From Harmonia axyridis (lineage: Eukaryota; Arthropoda; Insecta; Coleoptera; Coccinellidae), in assembly GCF_914767665.1 (NCBI RefSeq), contig NC_059503.1, positions 32,612,001 to 32,676,000 on the forward strand: a stretch of 64,000 nucleotides of DNA. Direction: 5' to 3'. Shown one piece after another: positions 11,095 through 22,400 of the stretch. The notes below the pieces were generated by a model, which worked only from the letters and a program-made list of their open reading frames with translations, was not told the origin of the DNA and made no database searches. A program made the translations under genes and the position numbers. Positions within the stretch are counted from its first letter, which is position 1. Each line of letters begins with the position of its first letter.

Positions 11095-12207
11095 GTTACG
11101 TAAATAATTTGGGAATGTGTAATTGTTTATGACAATAACTCTCGCAATAACAGCAAATCGAGCTGCAAATTTAACACACAATTATCCATTAGTTGCAACC
11201 TCGGTTCCAACATTCAGATATACCTCAGTGATTTTATTTTTTTTCAACGAAATAAACATAATTATTATTATAATTCTGAAAAATGCTCCTAGAAAATGTT
11301 GAATATGCATGGGGTTTTTACCTGGGACACTCATTTTAAATTCCTAAGATATTTCGATTTTTATTATCATTCAAAAATAGGTTGATTTGAAATCATCCTA
11401 GGATCCATCGACTTTACTTTCGTAACATGAGATTTTAAGCATCATTATTTCAAATGATGTTTTATACAAAATTCAAGACATTTAAGTTTAATTACCTTAT
11501 GTCAGCCATGTAATGTAGCTCTTATTTACATGAGAAGCCGTAGACACTCTGCGGAAGATTTTTTTTCATTCCATTTCAATCATCACAAAAAAAATTTAAT
11601 AATATAATCTACATCACAAAAGCTCACATTAATTAGTCATTCACATCTATCGTCGCTTTAGCGTTTCAATAGATGTTTTTTATGATTATGACCGATACAA
11701 TAGCTCTACTGCTGTCCAATAAACTTGACCTACCATGTACAATTATTGATCTACCAACACAGATCAATCGACTGGCTCGTTAGTCCCTAGAAAGTAAATC
11801 AGCGGATGGTCCAACCCTCGCTTTACTATCAAACACTCCATCGAAACACGAAATATCAAAAGCTCCACCCGATTACCGGGTCAAGAAAGCCTTTAAGCCT
11901 CCATCAAGACCGACTCCATAATCAAGCCATTTGAATATGGCCCCCTACTCCTTAAAAAAAAATTCATGAGGTCGCAGCGTAAGATTGAGAAATATTCGTT
12001 GTCGGAAAAGGGCGCGCTAAAGTCGAGATTACACCTTGCCCATTAAGCGCCCTTGACAATTTATTTCGTAAGGTCGAGAGAGTGTCGGAAACTCAATTTT
12101 ACCCCGACTTCCGTCGTCACGCCATCTCCGAGCTCTTCCAACGTGATATTTTATGGCTTGGGGGTTGTTTTTGCTGATGGATAGCCCATCGACCGATCGT
12201 CGTGGTC
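11095..12207. other. Unassigned DNA, possibly single-copy
   Basis: No match elsewhere in the window. 11690-12200 is richer in G+C than its surroundings and holds a 65-codon minus-strand frame (12029-12226) that runs into the hAT-like element end, so it is unlikely to be a real gene. It could be conserved noncoding DNA. Confidence 0.35.
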
Positions 12208-12215
12208 GTCTCGAA

Positions 12216-13796
12216 TAGGGATTCATGGCTTGGCTTGATTTTCAAGCTACTTGGCTTGAGATAGACTTGATTTCAAGTCAAGCTCAAGTAAAGTAGTAGT
12301 TTTTCAATCTCAATTCAAGTCAAATATTCATTTATCAAGTACTACTACTACTTGATTTTTAGCAGTTTCATTGTGTAGTGTCACATCGATAAAAAAAAAA
12401 TATGAAATCAGAAGGAACCATGCAAAAAACACTTTTATTCATTGAACTTATTGTATAAAAGAACCGAAAATATCAACTTTTTTTGAAATAAAAACATAAA
12501 TCACTAGAAATTTTAGCAAATTAAAAAATCGAGAAAATAGTCCATTGATCCAAAAAACTTATAAAAAAAATCATGTATGAAATTCGTTGAAAAAAAGTTT
12601 TTTTAACACAATGTTCTAATAATTCAAATAGAAAATGACTATCTCCTATATATGCCACCCCTCTAGAGCAAGCCCGAGAGCAAGCCCTACGTTTTTAAGT
12701 TCTTCTGCCGAGGTTCGACTTTATAAAAAGTTTGATCATTTTGTTTTTTTTTTTTTTTTGATACAATAAAACAGACGGTTGATGCGGATGAACCATTAAT
12801 TTAAATTCGAATGCGTCCAGGGCCAACACTAGTTAATTTGATCTGAAAAATCGTGTGTGGAATTCGTTGAAATTAAAAAAGATTCAATGTTCACAAAAGT
12901 ATAAAACACTTGGCTATATGTGAAACGTATAGCCATTTTTCCAATCCATTCTTCTAGAAAATCCGATTTCTTGGAAAAAGTAGAAAACGCCGCCCTCCAA
13001 TATTTGCCGCCCCTCTAGAGCGGGTCCTTCGGCCTCACTTTTTTCTGCTGAGTTTCGGTTTTATCAAACGCTCGAACATTTTGTTATTTTTCTTTAAGGT
13101 GATCGAGTAAAGGAATCGGATGAACCATTATTTTAAATTCGAATGCGCCCACGCCCAACCCTAATTAATTTGATTTAAAAATCATCTGGGAAATAAAATG
13201 AATTTATTCAATACCTAGGTACTTCTAGGAAATCGGATTTATCGGAAAAAGTGGAAAATGCTGCCCTCCAATATTTGCCGCTTCGGCGAAATTCGTTTTG
13301 TTTACTTTTTTATATAAATACCGAGATAAATACATATATGTAAGTGTCTATTATTTTCTGAATAAATTCTATATATTTTACTTGTTTCTAATATTCTCTT
13401 TTTCCGAGTCTTTTCATATTGAATAAAAAAAACAACATTAATTAATTTCAATGGCTCCAGATTTTTGAAACTACCAAAATCTACCAGAAGATTTCATCAA
13501 AATGTGAGAAAACTACTAAAGTCACACTGGCGAATGCTTTAGTCTCTCGGCGCTCGAGGAATACCCTTATTTGGTCTAAGCATGCACAAGATTGCAGAAA
13601 TATATGCCGTGCGACGTGTGGATATCAAGCTCAAGTAATATCAAGTAGCTTGATATCAAGTCAAGCAATAAATTTCAAAAATCAAGTCAAGCCAAGCTCA
13701 AGTATGTAAATTTTCACGAGCTTGATTTGCAAGTCAAGTAAGTAGTTGGTTAAAATCGAGGTTAAAATCAAGCCTTGATGGCTTGATGAATCCCTA
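12216..13796 (+). mobile_element. hAT-like nonautonomous element, copy 2, both ends present
   Basis: The left end TAGGGATTCATGGCTTGGCT and right end (inverted) TAGGGATTCATCAAGCCATC are flanked by an 8-bp target duplication, GTCTCGAA (12208-12215) and GTTTCGAA (13797-13804), with one mismatch. An 8-bp duplication plus a TAGGGAT start is the hAT pattern. Both subterminal 150-bp zones are crowded with CAAGTCAAG, GCTTGAT and TTGGCTTGA motifs, of the sort hAT transposases bind. The body (1.58 kb) encodes nothing recognisable; its middle differs from copies 1 and 3, so it is a nonautonomous derivative. The window carries partial copies at 1-969 and 36048-37006. Confidence 0.85.
12653..13290 (+). 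repeat. Internal repeat units within hAT-like copy 2
   Basis: Phrases TGCCaCCCCTCTAGAGC (12653), TGCCGCCCCTCTAGAGCG (13005) and TGCCG (13276), each followed or preceded by matching context (for example GATGAACCATTAaTTTAAATTCGAATGCG twice, and TCCAATATTTGCCG), mark two full and one partial unit spaced about 352 and 271 bp. The body grew by internal tandem duplication. Confidence 0.65.
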
Positions 13797-13804
13797 GTTT
13801 CGAA

Positions 13805-14984
13805 CGATCGGGGTGGAGGCCTTTGGAATTTCGAAGATATTTCCTCAAAGTTACTGAGGAGATGATCAGAAATACTTTTGGTCCTTGAGGTAAGTTATGA
13901 AGAGATTATATGCAATAACGTTCTTAAATCATTTAAAAGACTAGTTCGACCTTATATCGGCTTTCACATCAGCTCGATACTTTACCTATATTACATACTT
14001 CCAGGCTTTTGGAACACCCTAGAATTACTACACCAAATTACTGTGATTTTCGAATGTCGACCATGGCCACGTGAAGCAAGGCTCATAATATATGACTAAG
14101 TAATTTTCCAGGGGTAATAACCCAGAAGGAAAAAACACGTTTTAACTCTAAGAAGACCTGAGCACAACAACGACTTCTCGCTATGTTCAAGAATATCTAT
14201 ATAAATTTATATATTTAAATTAAAAACAATAAAGGTATAATTGTAAAATGACCTGGCATAATTCTGATGTTCTTTATTGAAATTGACCATGAACGTGTTT
14301 CCAGATTTGCCAATTATTTAATCATTTCCAGGAATGCAAGTTTCGATGTTTTGTCCCAAATTCTCTCGATACCTGAACCAAGGTCTCTAAGTTCGGGGCT
14401 GTACATTTTTTTTCGTCAATAAATTATACTTCAACTTTAATATATTTTGGTTTCATCCATCTCCAGTATTAACTCGGTAGTCCCTCCTATCTCGAGGAAT
14501 TCATGAAAGGTTATGTAACGAAACAAATGAGAAGACCAGTTTGGAACCCTCTCATCGAGCCTCTCATTTACATACAAAGTTGGATCAGACGTTTTTCCAC
14601 TATACTTTCTTCTTTCAGTAAGTAGTAATACATGTTCCAGTTGTTGTTTACCTCTCATTATTCAAATGCCTCTCTATAAAAATGTACCGAAGGGTCCAAA
14701 TGAATACTGTTTCTACATCCATCGAAAGGTAGTTTTATGCTATTTGTTTGTAACTTTTCCTTCGATCTCTGTCTCGTTGAATCCCAAAATATTTCGAGTT
14801 TGATAAACACGAGGATAAACAATGAAGGTTATTTCCAAAAAAATCAAGGACGTAGATCTTTTTTTCTTGGGGGGTCAATCGAAAAAAATTTTTTGGCAAA
14901 CATTGTTAACTCATATCTATAATGTGCGGAAAAGAGGTTTGATAACCAAGTGTGGACCAAATTACTCGAAATATTTTTTTTTAT
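13805..14984. other. Unassigned DNA
   Basis: Short frames on both strands at 13878-14099 and 14437-14658 have no recognisable motif. No inverted ends seen. Confidence 0.35.
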
Positions 14985-15572
14985 TACCAATTCGATTGTT
15001 CTCATCTTATACCGGATAGGAAGGAAAATGAGAGATTCCTTGGATAATTTTGAAAATAATATGGCCAATAAACCTGAGCCTGCAAACGCTTTGCTTTCGA
15101 GATACAGGGTGTTTTTTGTAGTCCTACTTTTTTGTGATGCTCAACCAGTTTATCGAATCCGAGATGGAATCTTTACTAATCTTCGCTACAGAATTGGTAA
15201 ATAAGTACCAAAACTTATAATTAATTACTTTATCATAGCTACCTAACTGGATCTATAAAATAATTTGGAATTTCCTGAGAATTACTATAGAGAGCTGTTT
15301 GAATTTTTTTCTCGAAATTGATTGCAGATACGACAAAACTACAACAAACCAAAAAGTGTAGTACTGAACCATAGTTCCTTTTAAAATTTTTCTAAACTAC
15401 CAGTGGTTCACAAAAAAATAATTCGGGAGGAAAGAAGCGGGCACCTTCCCAGAAAAAATTAATCCTGTAGATTTGCATTCAAAATTAGGATATCACATGA
15501 TGAAAACTTCAAATTTAATTAAATATCTATGCAAATTCGAGTTGAATATTTTGTGAAGGGAAGGTGCTATGA
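14985..15572 (+). repeat. Dispersed repeat with 'cgagatacagggtgttt' start (copy 1)
   Basis: Matches about 25960-26560 in inverse orientation, with shared phrases including TTTCGAGATACAGGGTGTTT, CAAAAAGTGTAGTACTG and GAAGGGAAGG. Probably a diverged palindromic transposon of the CAGGGTG-end type. Noncoding. Confidence 0.6.
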
Positions 15573-17402
15573 GAGAAAAACTTGAACTTTACACTTTTAT
15601 CTCAAAAACAAAGCGTTCAGTTCTTTGATAACTACATATTGAAATTTTGTGACGAGAATGATACAAAACACCGAGCAAAAAACCGAAAACAACGAGTAAA
15701 TCTGGGGGTAAGTGTATACCGATGACGAATGCAAAAATCACATATGGCAAATAAGGGGCGATGCCGAGAAAGCGGATAGATAAAGGAAAATAATAAACCT
15801 CGGACATAGAGGTGCTCGTAGTGCAATAAAAGTACTCATCTTGAAAGCGGCAATAAACTCATAAACCGTAAAGAGGTCCAATTTTTTACTGACGTGTCGA
15901 TCTCAAAGGAAAGTAAAATGATTAAAATGGGTTCATTTCATGGAGAAATTTTCGTTCTTCGTCTTGCGAGTTTTCTCATATTGTATATTTTGAAAATCTT
16001 GGAGGGGTAATTACCCCCATCTACGTCACTGCCGTTTATTACCAAAAACTCATCTATTCATCTACTCCCCCACAAAATGACCATTCTTTTCTTTTTTGTT
16101 TTTAGGGTAAGCTGCAAATGAATCTTGAGAATTCCTATTCTTCGCCGTATTCTCGAGATAATCACCTGAATCAACCCCCAAAATTCCCGATTAAAACTTT
16201 CAACCCTCCTGACCTACTTGTACCGATATTTCATAATTGCTTCCCCTTTTCACCTGACCCCGAATAATAAACGTAAATTCGACCTGGCATAATTTAAAAG
16301 TTCATTAATCCGTGTAGGGGACGCCACCAATTCCGAACGGACAGAACATTTTCTTAATTAAGGACGTCGGAGATGGAGGAAACGATGTAAAAAGTCCAAT
16401 TCAAGAACTCACTAATTATAACTTGCAATGACGTCGATGTTCAAAGGAAACAGGTATGGGCATGCCGCTCAAAAGAGATGGGGCACGTTCGAACATGATT
16501 GGTCGGGATGAAACAAAAGAACCTGCGGTTATCGGTGGCCAGCATCCCAAGATGGTATTCATCTTGGAGAAAAAACCGAGAAGAAAGGGGATAAGGATTT
16601 CAAATTGATCACAGTAGTAAGCCTGGTAGTACATATAAGTAACCAACACAAGTACCTAACTGCGCCTGCGCCTGCCTGCGCCTCTGTCATAAACATCTTG
16701 CAGGTGACGATGTTATTCAAGCCGTTTTGACATTCTTCTAATTTTTTATTTACCCTGAAAAAATTGAAAATGAAGATTGAAATAATTTTTGGAGAAAAAA
16801 ATCGATTTATAGTTATCATGTTGCTTTTTAAGTAGAAAGTTAAGAAACATCGTATTTCACCAATTCGCACAAACTTTCTCATGCCGAAAATTCAAATGAC
16901 CATTCATTTTTTATTCCTTTGAAAATATTTTTCGATATTTATTTATTCACGTTGAGCCAATTCGTAATTTTCAAATGTAACAACGTAGTAGATATTTATT
17001 TCTGCTTCACAAAACCTTTCAAATTATTAAGTGATGTTCATGTAGCACATAAAAGAAGTATATTTCCAAATCACATAAATATTCCTCAAAAAAGTAGAAT
17101 GCAAGGAGGCTATCAAAACGTTATTTTCGTAAGCGTTGATATGTGAACAATCGATTGTCGAAAGCTTTCATTTTTATAACCGATTCAAACGTTTTCTTTG
17201 GTAATCATTTTGTGATAAACAACAACAATTAAATTCGACAGTGCTCAATTGCATAGGGATAATGAATATTTCTCGGAATCTCAAAACTCTTAAAAAACCT
17301 CCATCTTCGATTGTAGAAAATGAAAATTTGTAGCAAAATACTATACGTGAAGAAGCAAAAATGCAAATTAACGCTATATTTAGTATTATTAAATTGATGC
17401 AC
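15573..17402. other. Unassigned DNA
   Basis: Mixed AT-rich and moderate-GC stretches. Contains a short CTGCGCC-based simple repeat at about 16661-16688. The longest frame (107 codons, minus, 16559-16882) is rich in F, I and K and looks like chance reading of AT-rich DNA. Confidence 0.35.
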
Positions 17403-17571
17403 AGGATGTTCCACCATTGACGCGAAGCTCTATTACGATTAAGCAATAAAATTTTACATTTTTGTCGAAACAGTATCATTAGTCTCCATCAGAAATACAT
17501 TCTCAACATGTTTGGAAATAAAAAACCTGTACACTATCAAACATTTGTGTTTTCTCATGGAACACCCTGTT
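17403..17571. mobile_element. Short CAGGATGTTCC-ended MITE candidate
   Basis: The left CAGGATGTTCCACC and right GGAACACCCTG are inverted with small changes, 169 bp apart. No clean TA target duplication is visible, so the call is tentative. Confidence 0.35.
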
Positions 17572-18404
17572 TCTAATTGAATTTTTAGATTACATCGAGC
17601 ATGGAATAGAATGAACCCTCGAATGAACCCAATATTACGATTTTTTTTTTTCATTGGAAAAACCTAATAACTTTGAAATGAATGAATTTATTTGAATGAG
17701 ATTTTTAAAGTGATTACTAGAAGAACTGAGGTAAGTAATGATTTTTTGGTAATCATTGAGAACTCCACTAGGTGTAAAAAATGAGAATTCCGAGGAGAAT
17801 TCCTTGGGCAATTCATTGACGAATTATTCCTAATGGCGAAAAAATCTTGAAATAATGAATTAGGCAGGATCTCGGGCAGGATGGACCTCAATTATTTTTC
17901 GAAAATAACGAAAATTGCTACCTTAGAAAAAATGAAATAGGTACAGGGTGTGCCATTTGGAACAAGTCCGATCGAGAGCCCGATATTAATGTTTGAAAGA
18001 GTCATCAATGCATTGTCTCATTTTAAACACCCAGTGGAGTTCTCAATAATTACCGAAAAGCGAGCCAAAAGTCAGTACTTACCTCCGTTCTTCTAGTATT
18101 GACTTTCAAAATCCCATCCGAATAAATTCATCTCGAAATTCATCCGACCGATTTTCATTTCAATAGGTTTTTCATTTCATTAAGTTTTTCCCGAATTTCT
18201 CCATAGACCGTACAATTTATTAAGAATCGAATTATCTCAAAAACAGTGAATCTGAAACATATGAAACTTTGGACAAACCTAGGGACAAACTTTGGTTCAT
18301 TTATTTCATGCTATTCGAAAATTCAATGAAAAACAGAGAATTTCTCCAAAAAAAAGAAGGATATGCTAGGTCCTTTACAATTTTGAGAATATAGCTCAGC
18401 TTTC
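17572..18404. other. Unassigned DNA with one isolated element end
   Basis: TACAGGGTGTGCCATTTGGA at 17942 has the form of the CAGGGTG element ends seen across the window, but no matching right end was found. The remainder shows nothing I can support. Confidence 0.4.
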
Positions 18405-18560
18405 AAGAAGCTTTCAAGGGAAGACCAAGGAGGGGCCAGAATTTTTCAAGGAGGCTCAAGATTTTCAGGTCCATCTAGTTTGCGTTGAATTCATGTTGTA
18501 TTTTTTGCTCATGCATATTTCGAGGGGTACCAGCAAAAATTTAGGAGCCACTGACGTACC
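18405..18560 (+). repeat. Dispersed repeat (copy 1)
   Basis: Shares about 150 bp with 30115-30250 in the same orientation: GGTCyATCTAGTTTrYGTTG, then TTGTATTTTT.TGCTCA and AAAAATTTAG.AGC. Noncoding. Confidence 0.6.
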
Positions 18561-18610
18561 TCTAATGGACCCTAGTGATACTGCGTCGAAAAAAAATCGA
18601 AAACTACAAC

Positions 18611-18692
18611 GCTCAACCTCAGGCTCGACCTCAGGCTCAACCTCAGGCTCGACCTCAGGCTCAACCTCAAGCTCAACCTCGGGCTCAACCGT
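18611..18692 (+). repeat. 12-bp minisatellite (CTCRACCTCAGG)n
   Basis: About seven units of a 12-mer alternating CTCAACCTCAGG and CTCGACCTCAGG, the last two degenerate. Because 12 is a multiple of three it opens long frames on both strands: T-S-G-S repeats on plus (frame 18493-18747) and V-E-P-E repeats on minus (18465-18728). These frames are by-products of the repeat; neither shows a signal peptide or other domain. The A/G alternation suggests a 24-bp higher-order unit. Confidence 0.85.
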
Positions 18693-20858
18693 AATAGATC
18701 GTCGCATCATTGATGGAATACCCCGCATGACGTTCTTCAGAGGCTAAGGCCTCCAAGATTTCAATGGATATGACAATATTTTACATATTGTCGAACAGCC
18801 CCTTATGAATTAAATAAAAGTAAAGTTGACCAGTATCACATTGCAGATAAAATCCTGATTAACCTAACCAGACGCTCCTCCAGCTCAAACAGCAGGGAAT
18901 CAAACGTAACCTCACGACAGTCGGAATGTGTTTTATTTCCAACCCCCTTAACGACCATAACGAAACGATAGCAATCGTCCTCCCGTCATTCAGAAGAAGA
19001 ACAAGCTAATATAGCACCCCCTGAAATGCCATAAAAAGAAATAAAAACAAAGGCCAACAACTGAGCTGCTAATAACCTACCAATAATCGAGTCCATTATA
19101 ACAAGAGCGGGCCAATATTAATTAAAACTGGCTAGGTGGAAAACCTAAATAGCCAATATTCCTTTATATTAACCCCCTCGCACATATGACGCGCATTCGA
19201 CGCCCTTGCCTTACGAAACGACGCAGTGGGGTGGACTGAAGTTCAAGAAAGGGGAGTGTCACCTCGTTTGAGATCGCTCGATTGCGAACGTATTTGTTTT
19301 GGACGCTAAAATGAACACTTTGTCTGGTTAGAAAAATGTTCATTCAATGGTAGATTTGGTGGTGGTTATATTTTCTCATTATTTGAAATTATTAATTATT
19401 TTTATGCAAGTATAGTACAGTAATCTTAAGGTACTAATGAGTACTAAGCATCATTCTAGAACCAAATGTAGTCCCGGTCAAAAACACGCCATATAAAGTT
19501 TGTTAATTATTGATAAATTCCTACATAATTATCGATAATTTTTATTTTTTATTCAGTATTATTTCATATTTAATAATATTTTTCTATAAATACTCAAGAA
19601 TTCCTTATTTTATTCATTTAAGAAGTTATTAGTATGAAATATTAAAAAGACCATCAATTACATCAGCATTGAAATATAATAAACATATTCTTATTACCTC
19701 TGCAATTTTTAATGTTTATTTTGAATGAACATTATTATTGTTTTGATCATTAACAATTCGATAACTACACAGACAGGTAAGTTTTATTAAATAAACTGCC
19801 ATTTAATTTGAAAAAAATGTCATATTATTATTAAATACAATGTAGTAGTCAATAAGAATTGGAACTTATTAATAATTATGTCTCGAATTATGTATTAACA
19901 ATGCTTTATATTGAGTGTTTTTAGCCGGGACTACCGGATGACCTTCAATGATGATCTAACCCTCGTTCTAGGGAGTTACGATGATCAAAGAGGGTGAGTG
20001 GTTTTGATACCTACAGAAATTCATAAACCCTTTTTTTGAGAAGGTTACCATTTCCCATTGAACCTTAGAATAATTGGCTCATTTTTCCCAACTGAATGCA
20101 ATATTCAATTTATAAGCCGAGAGTGATCTGAAACAATTAGGTTCAACTCAATACTGAAGAATTCGTTTAATTCGAGGTCAAAATTTATAATGTCTGTCCG
20201 TAACCTTGTACACGATAACTTTCAATAAAAAGATCTATTTAATTCGAAATAGACAAATTCGAGGATAAATTTAAATGCACCTCGAAATGCACACTGTCCT
20301 TCTTACGTGATTTGGAATATAACGAAAAAGAAGCCTTTCAAGAATGCATTTATATTTGTATGTTTTTTTGTGTCAACAAGAAAATTTTTCCCATCGTTCT
20401 ACAGGAAGTTTTTACTTCAGATTTATGTAAAAATACTGAATTAGATATGTTATAGCAAAATTCCTGGTGGATCTCTTTGAATATAGGTAAACGCTTCGTT
20501 CGTATGGAACTGAAAATTCCGAGGAAAATTCATTAAATCATTAAAATTAAACGCTTGATAGAATTTATAAAACCTCCTGAATACTTAAGCCGGTGAATTT
20601 AATCAAACTGTCGTAATTATAGAAGAGAATTCATAAAATTTTATCACACAAAGATCTAATTGTACAATGTAGTGTTTGTTGGACATATGCTGTATCCTAT
20701 TTTAATTTGCGCGTATAAATTAAGATAAGATCGTCTTCAGGGTTTGAAGATATCGCCACGCATATAACATTATATTTTATAGCCTGACAACCGTCTCGAG
20801 GTTTTCTTTTATTATTTGTTTTATTAGGTTCTCGACTTTGGGATCAACTATGCTAGAG
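18693..20858. other. Unassigned DNA, possibly single-copy
   Basis: 18900-19280 is moderately GC-rich and matches nothing else in the window; 19300-20850 is strongly AT-rich. No frames or inverted ends with support. Such a mix would fit a long intron or enhancer-bearing intergenic DNA, but that is inference. Confidence 0.3.
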
Positions 20859-20892
20859 CAAATTTTCGCCACATTAATGTGGTGAAAATTTG
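20859..20892. repeat. 34-bp near-perfect palindrome
   Basis: CAAATTTTCGCCACATT is followed directly by AATGTGGTGAAAATTTG, its reverse complement with a single mismatch and no spacer. It is not flanked by a recognisable element. It could be a dimeric factor binding site or a cruciform-prone relic. Confidence 0.85.
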
Positions 20893-22235
20893 AGATTTTA
20901 CGACCGTTTTTCATATGGCGATGACGGAGACGTGTTGATTCAAGAATTCGAAAGAGCCGAGGAAAGAGCAAAAAGCTTCAATCGAGGCTATAACCAACCT
21001 TTGGCATGTCCAAAAATATATAAAGGTAATAGAAAAATCATCATCATTCGAATGCGACAAGTTTCAGCGTTTACAAAAATTTTACCCAGTGACTCATCCT
21101 TGGACTAATCATTATGTCAGTTCCACATATCAAAATATTTCCGATACTACCTCGGATACTATACAGAAAAATTATTATGAGTTGTTTATTGAAAAAGCGA
21201 CATCCGAGGCGACATCAGATTTCACCATTTCAGTTTGTGCATCTATGTATGTGTATGTATGTATTTGTATTCTAGAAATTGTCAATTAAGATTTCAAGGA
21301 CTGAACGCAAGAGCGTTTAAATTCAAGTGATTGAAGTTAAATAATTGTTTTTTTTACGTATACATGGAAATGTTGAATTTTCTAAACGTATCGAAAATAA
21401 CTATATAAAACTAGTGAAATTATGCAAAAGACGAGGCAAAAGATATTCTGCTACATGCATAATAAAAAAGACCTCGAAAAAAACCATCTGAATTATTCTT
21501 TCAAGATCATCTCGCGAGACAATTCGCAGAATAGAAGATAACATAATTTACCGAAATTGATAATTCAAAACTAGGCTAGGCAATACATACCAAAGATAAT
21601 CCCAACTCATTATGCTAAATAATTGTTTTCCTTCTGAAACTAGGATCCTCACGTTCCAATTCTTATATTTCATTGGAAAAATGCTCTTAAATTCCAATAT
21701 ATATAATTACTTTGTGAGTGATATATTAGAAATAAGTGCATACCATTAGTGCTACATACACATTGAAGTTTCACCTTGAACGTTTTCTTCAAGATTGTTT
21801 TATCTAGCATGAACTATAAGAGTAACTATAACAAAAGACCATAGAATTTATTGAGTTGAGAAACCATTATTGTCGTCCGCGCAATTAGTTCCGGAGCACC
21901 TGGATATAGTTAAAACTAGCGGGAAGATTTATCTTCATCTGGGGAATTGCTTGCAAAACATCCGACTTTCACATGGTAAACTAATAATAATATAATGACT
22001 AATGAGTTTGATTACAGGTTTACCGAATGATGAGAAAAATTAATCGATTCGTTTCATAATTAAGGGAAATCTATGCAATAATTTATATGTCGAAGATTGA
22101 TGCCAATTTGATTGTCCTCAGAGCATTGACGGTTATTTGTAGGGAATGTTCGATCAATGATCTTATGACAGTCGTAATCATAAATTTTCTTTGATTATTT
22201 CAGATAAAATCCTAAATTTCCGAGGATATTTCTAT
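20893..22235. other. Unassigned DNA with one protein-like frame
   Basis: From 20890 a frame lacking an ATG reads RFYDRFSYGDDGDVLIQEFE and then an Arg/Lys/Glu-rich stretch ending CPKIYK just before AAAG|GTAATA, a weak 5' splice-site match near 21027. The amino-acid usage looks more protein-like than neighbouring frames, but there is no homology I recognise. The rest is AT-rich. Confidence 0.25.
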
Positions 22236-22400
22236 CAGTATGCAAGGTGATTCATGGCGATGGCATATTAGATGTTTATGGAAAAATCGAGGGAAAAGTA
22301 ATCATAATTTTGTGCTGAAAATTTGAGGGGTTGGGACAATGATCTATCTCCCTTAAATATTTTCCAAACTATAGTGTTTAAAATTTAATTATTTCATATC
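22236..22400 (+). mobile_element. Solo end of the 56.8-kb palindromic family
   Basis: CAAGGTGATTCATGGCGATG followed by GCATATTAGA and 'gggacaatgat' plus 'cccttaaatattttcc' matches the left arm of 56804-58455 over about 130 bp. No right arm is present. Confidence 0.6.

Noticed and set aside
12216..13796. CRISPR-like array from the repeated CAAGTCAAGC motifs
   Set aside because: Motifs are irregularly spaced, occur in both orientations and sit at the ends of a transposon. The genome is eukaryotic.
16661..16688. Promoter or CpG signal from CTGCGCCTGCGCC
   Set aside because: A short simple repeat without further context.
18465..18728. Repeat-rich secreted or silk-like protein from the V-E-P-E or T-S-G-S frames
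   Set aside because: Both frames arise from a 12-bp minisatellite. There is no signal peptide, and coding-looking sequence stops at the repeat borders.
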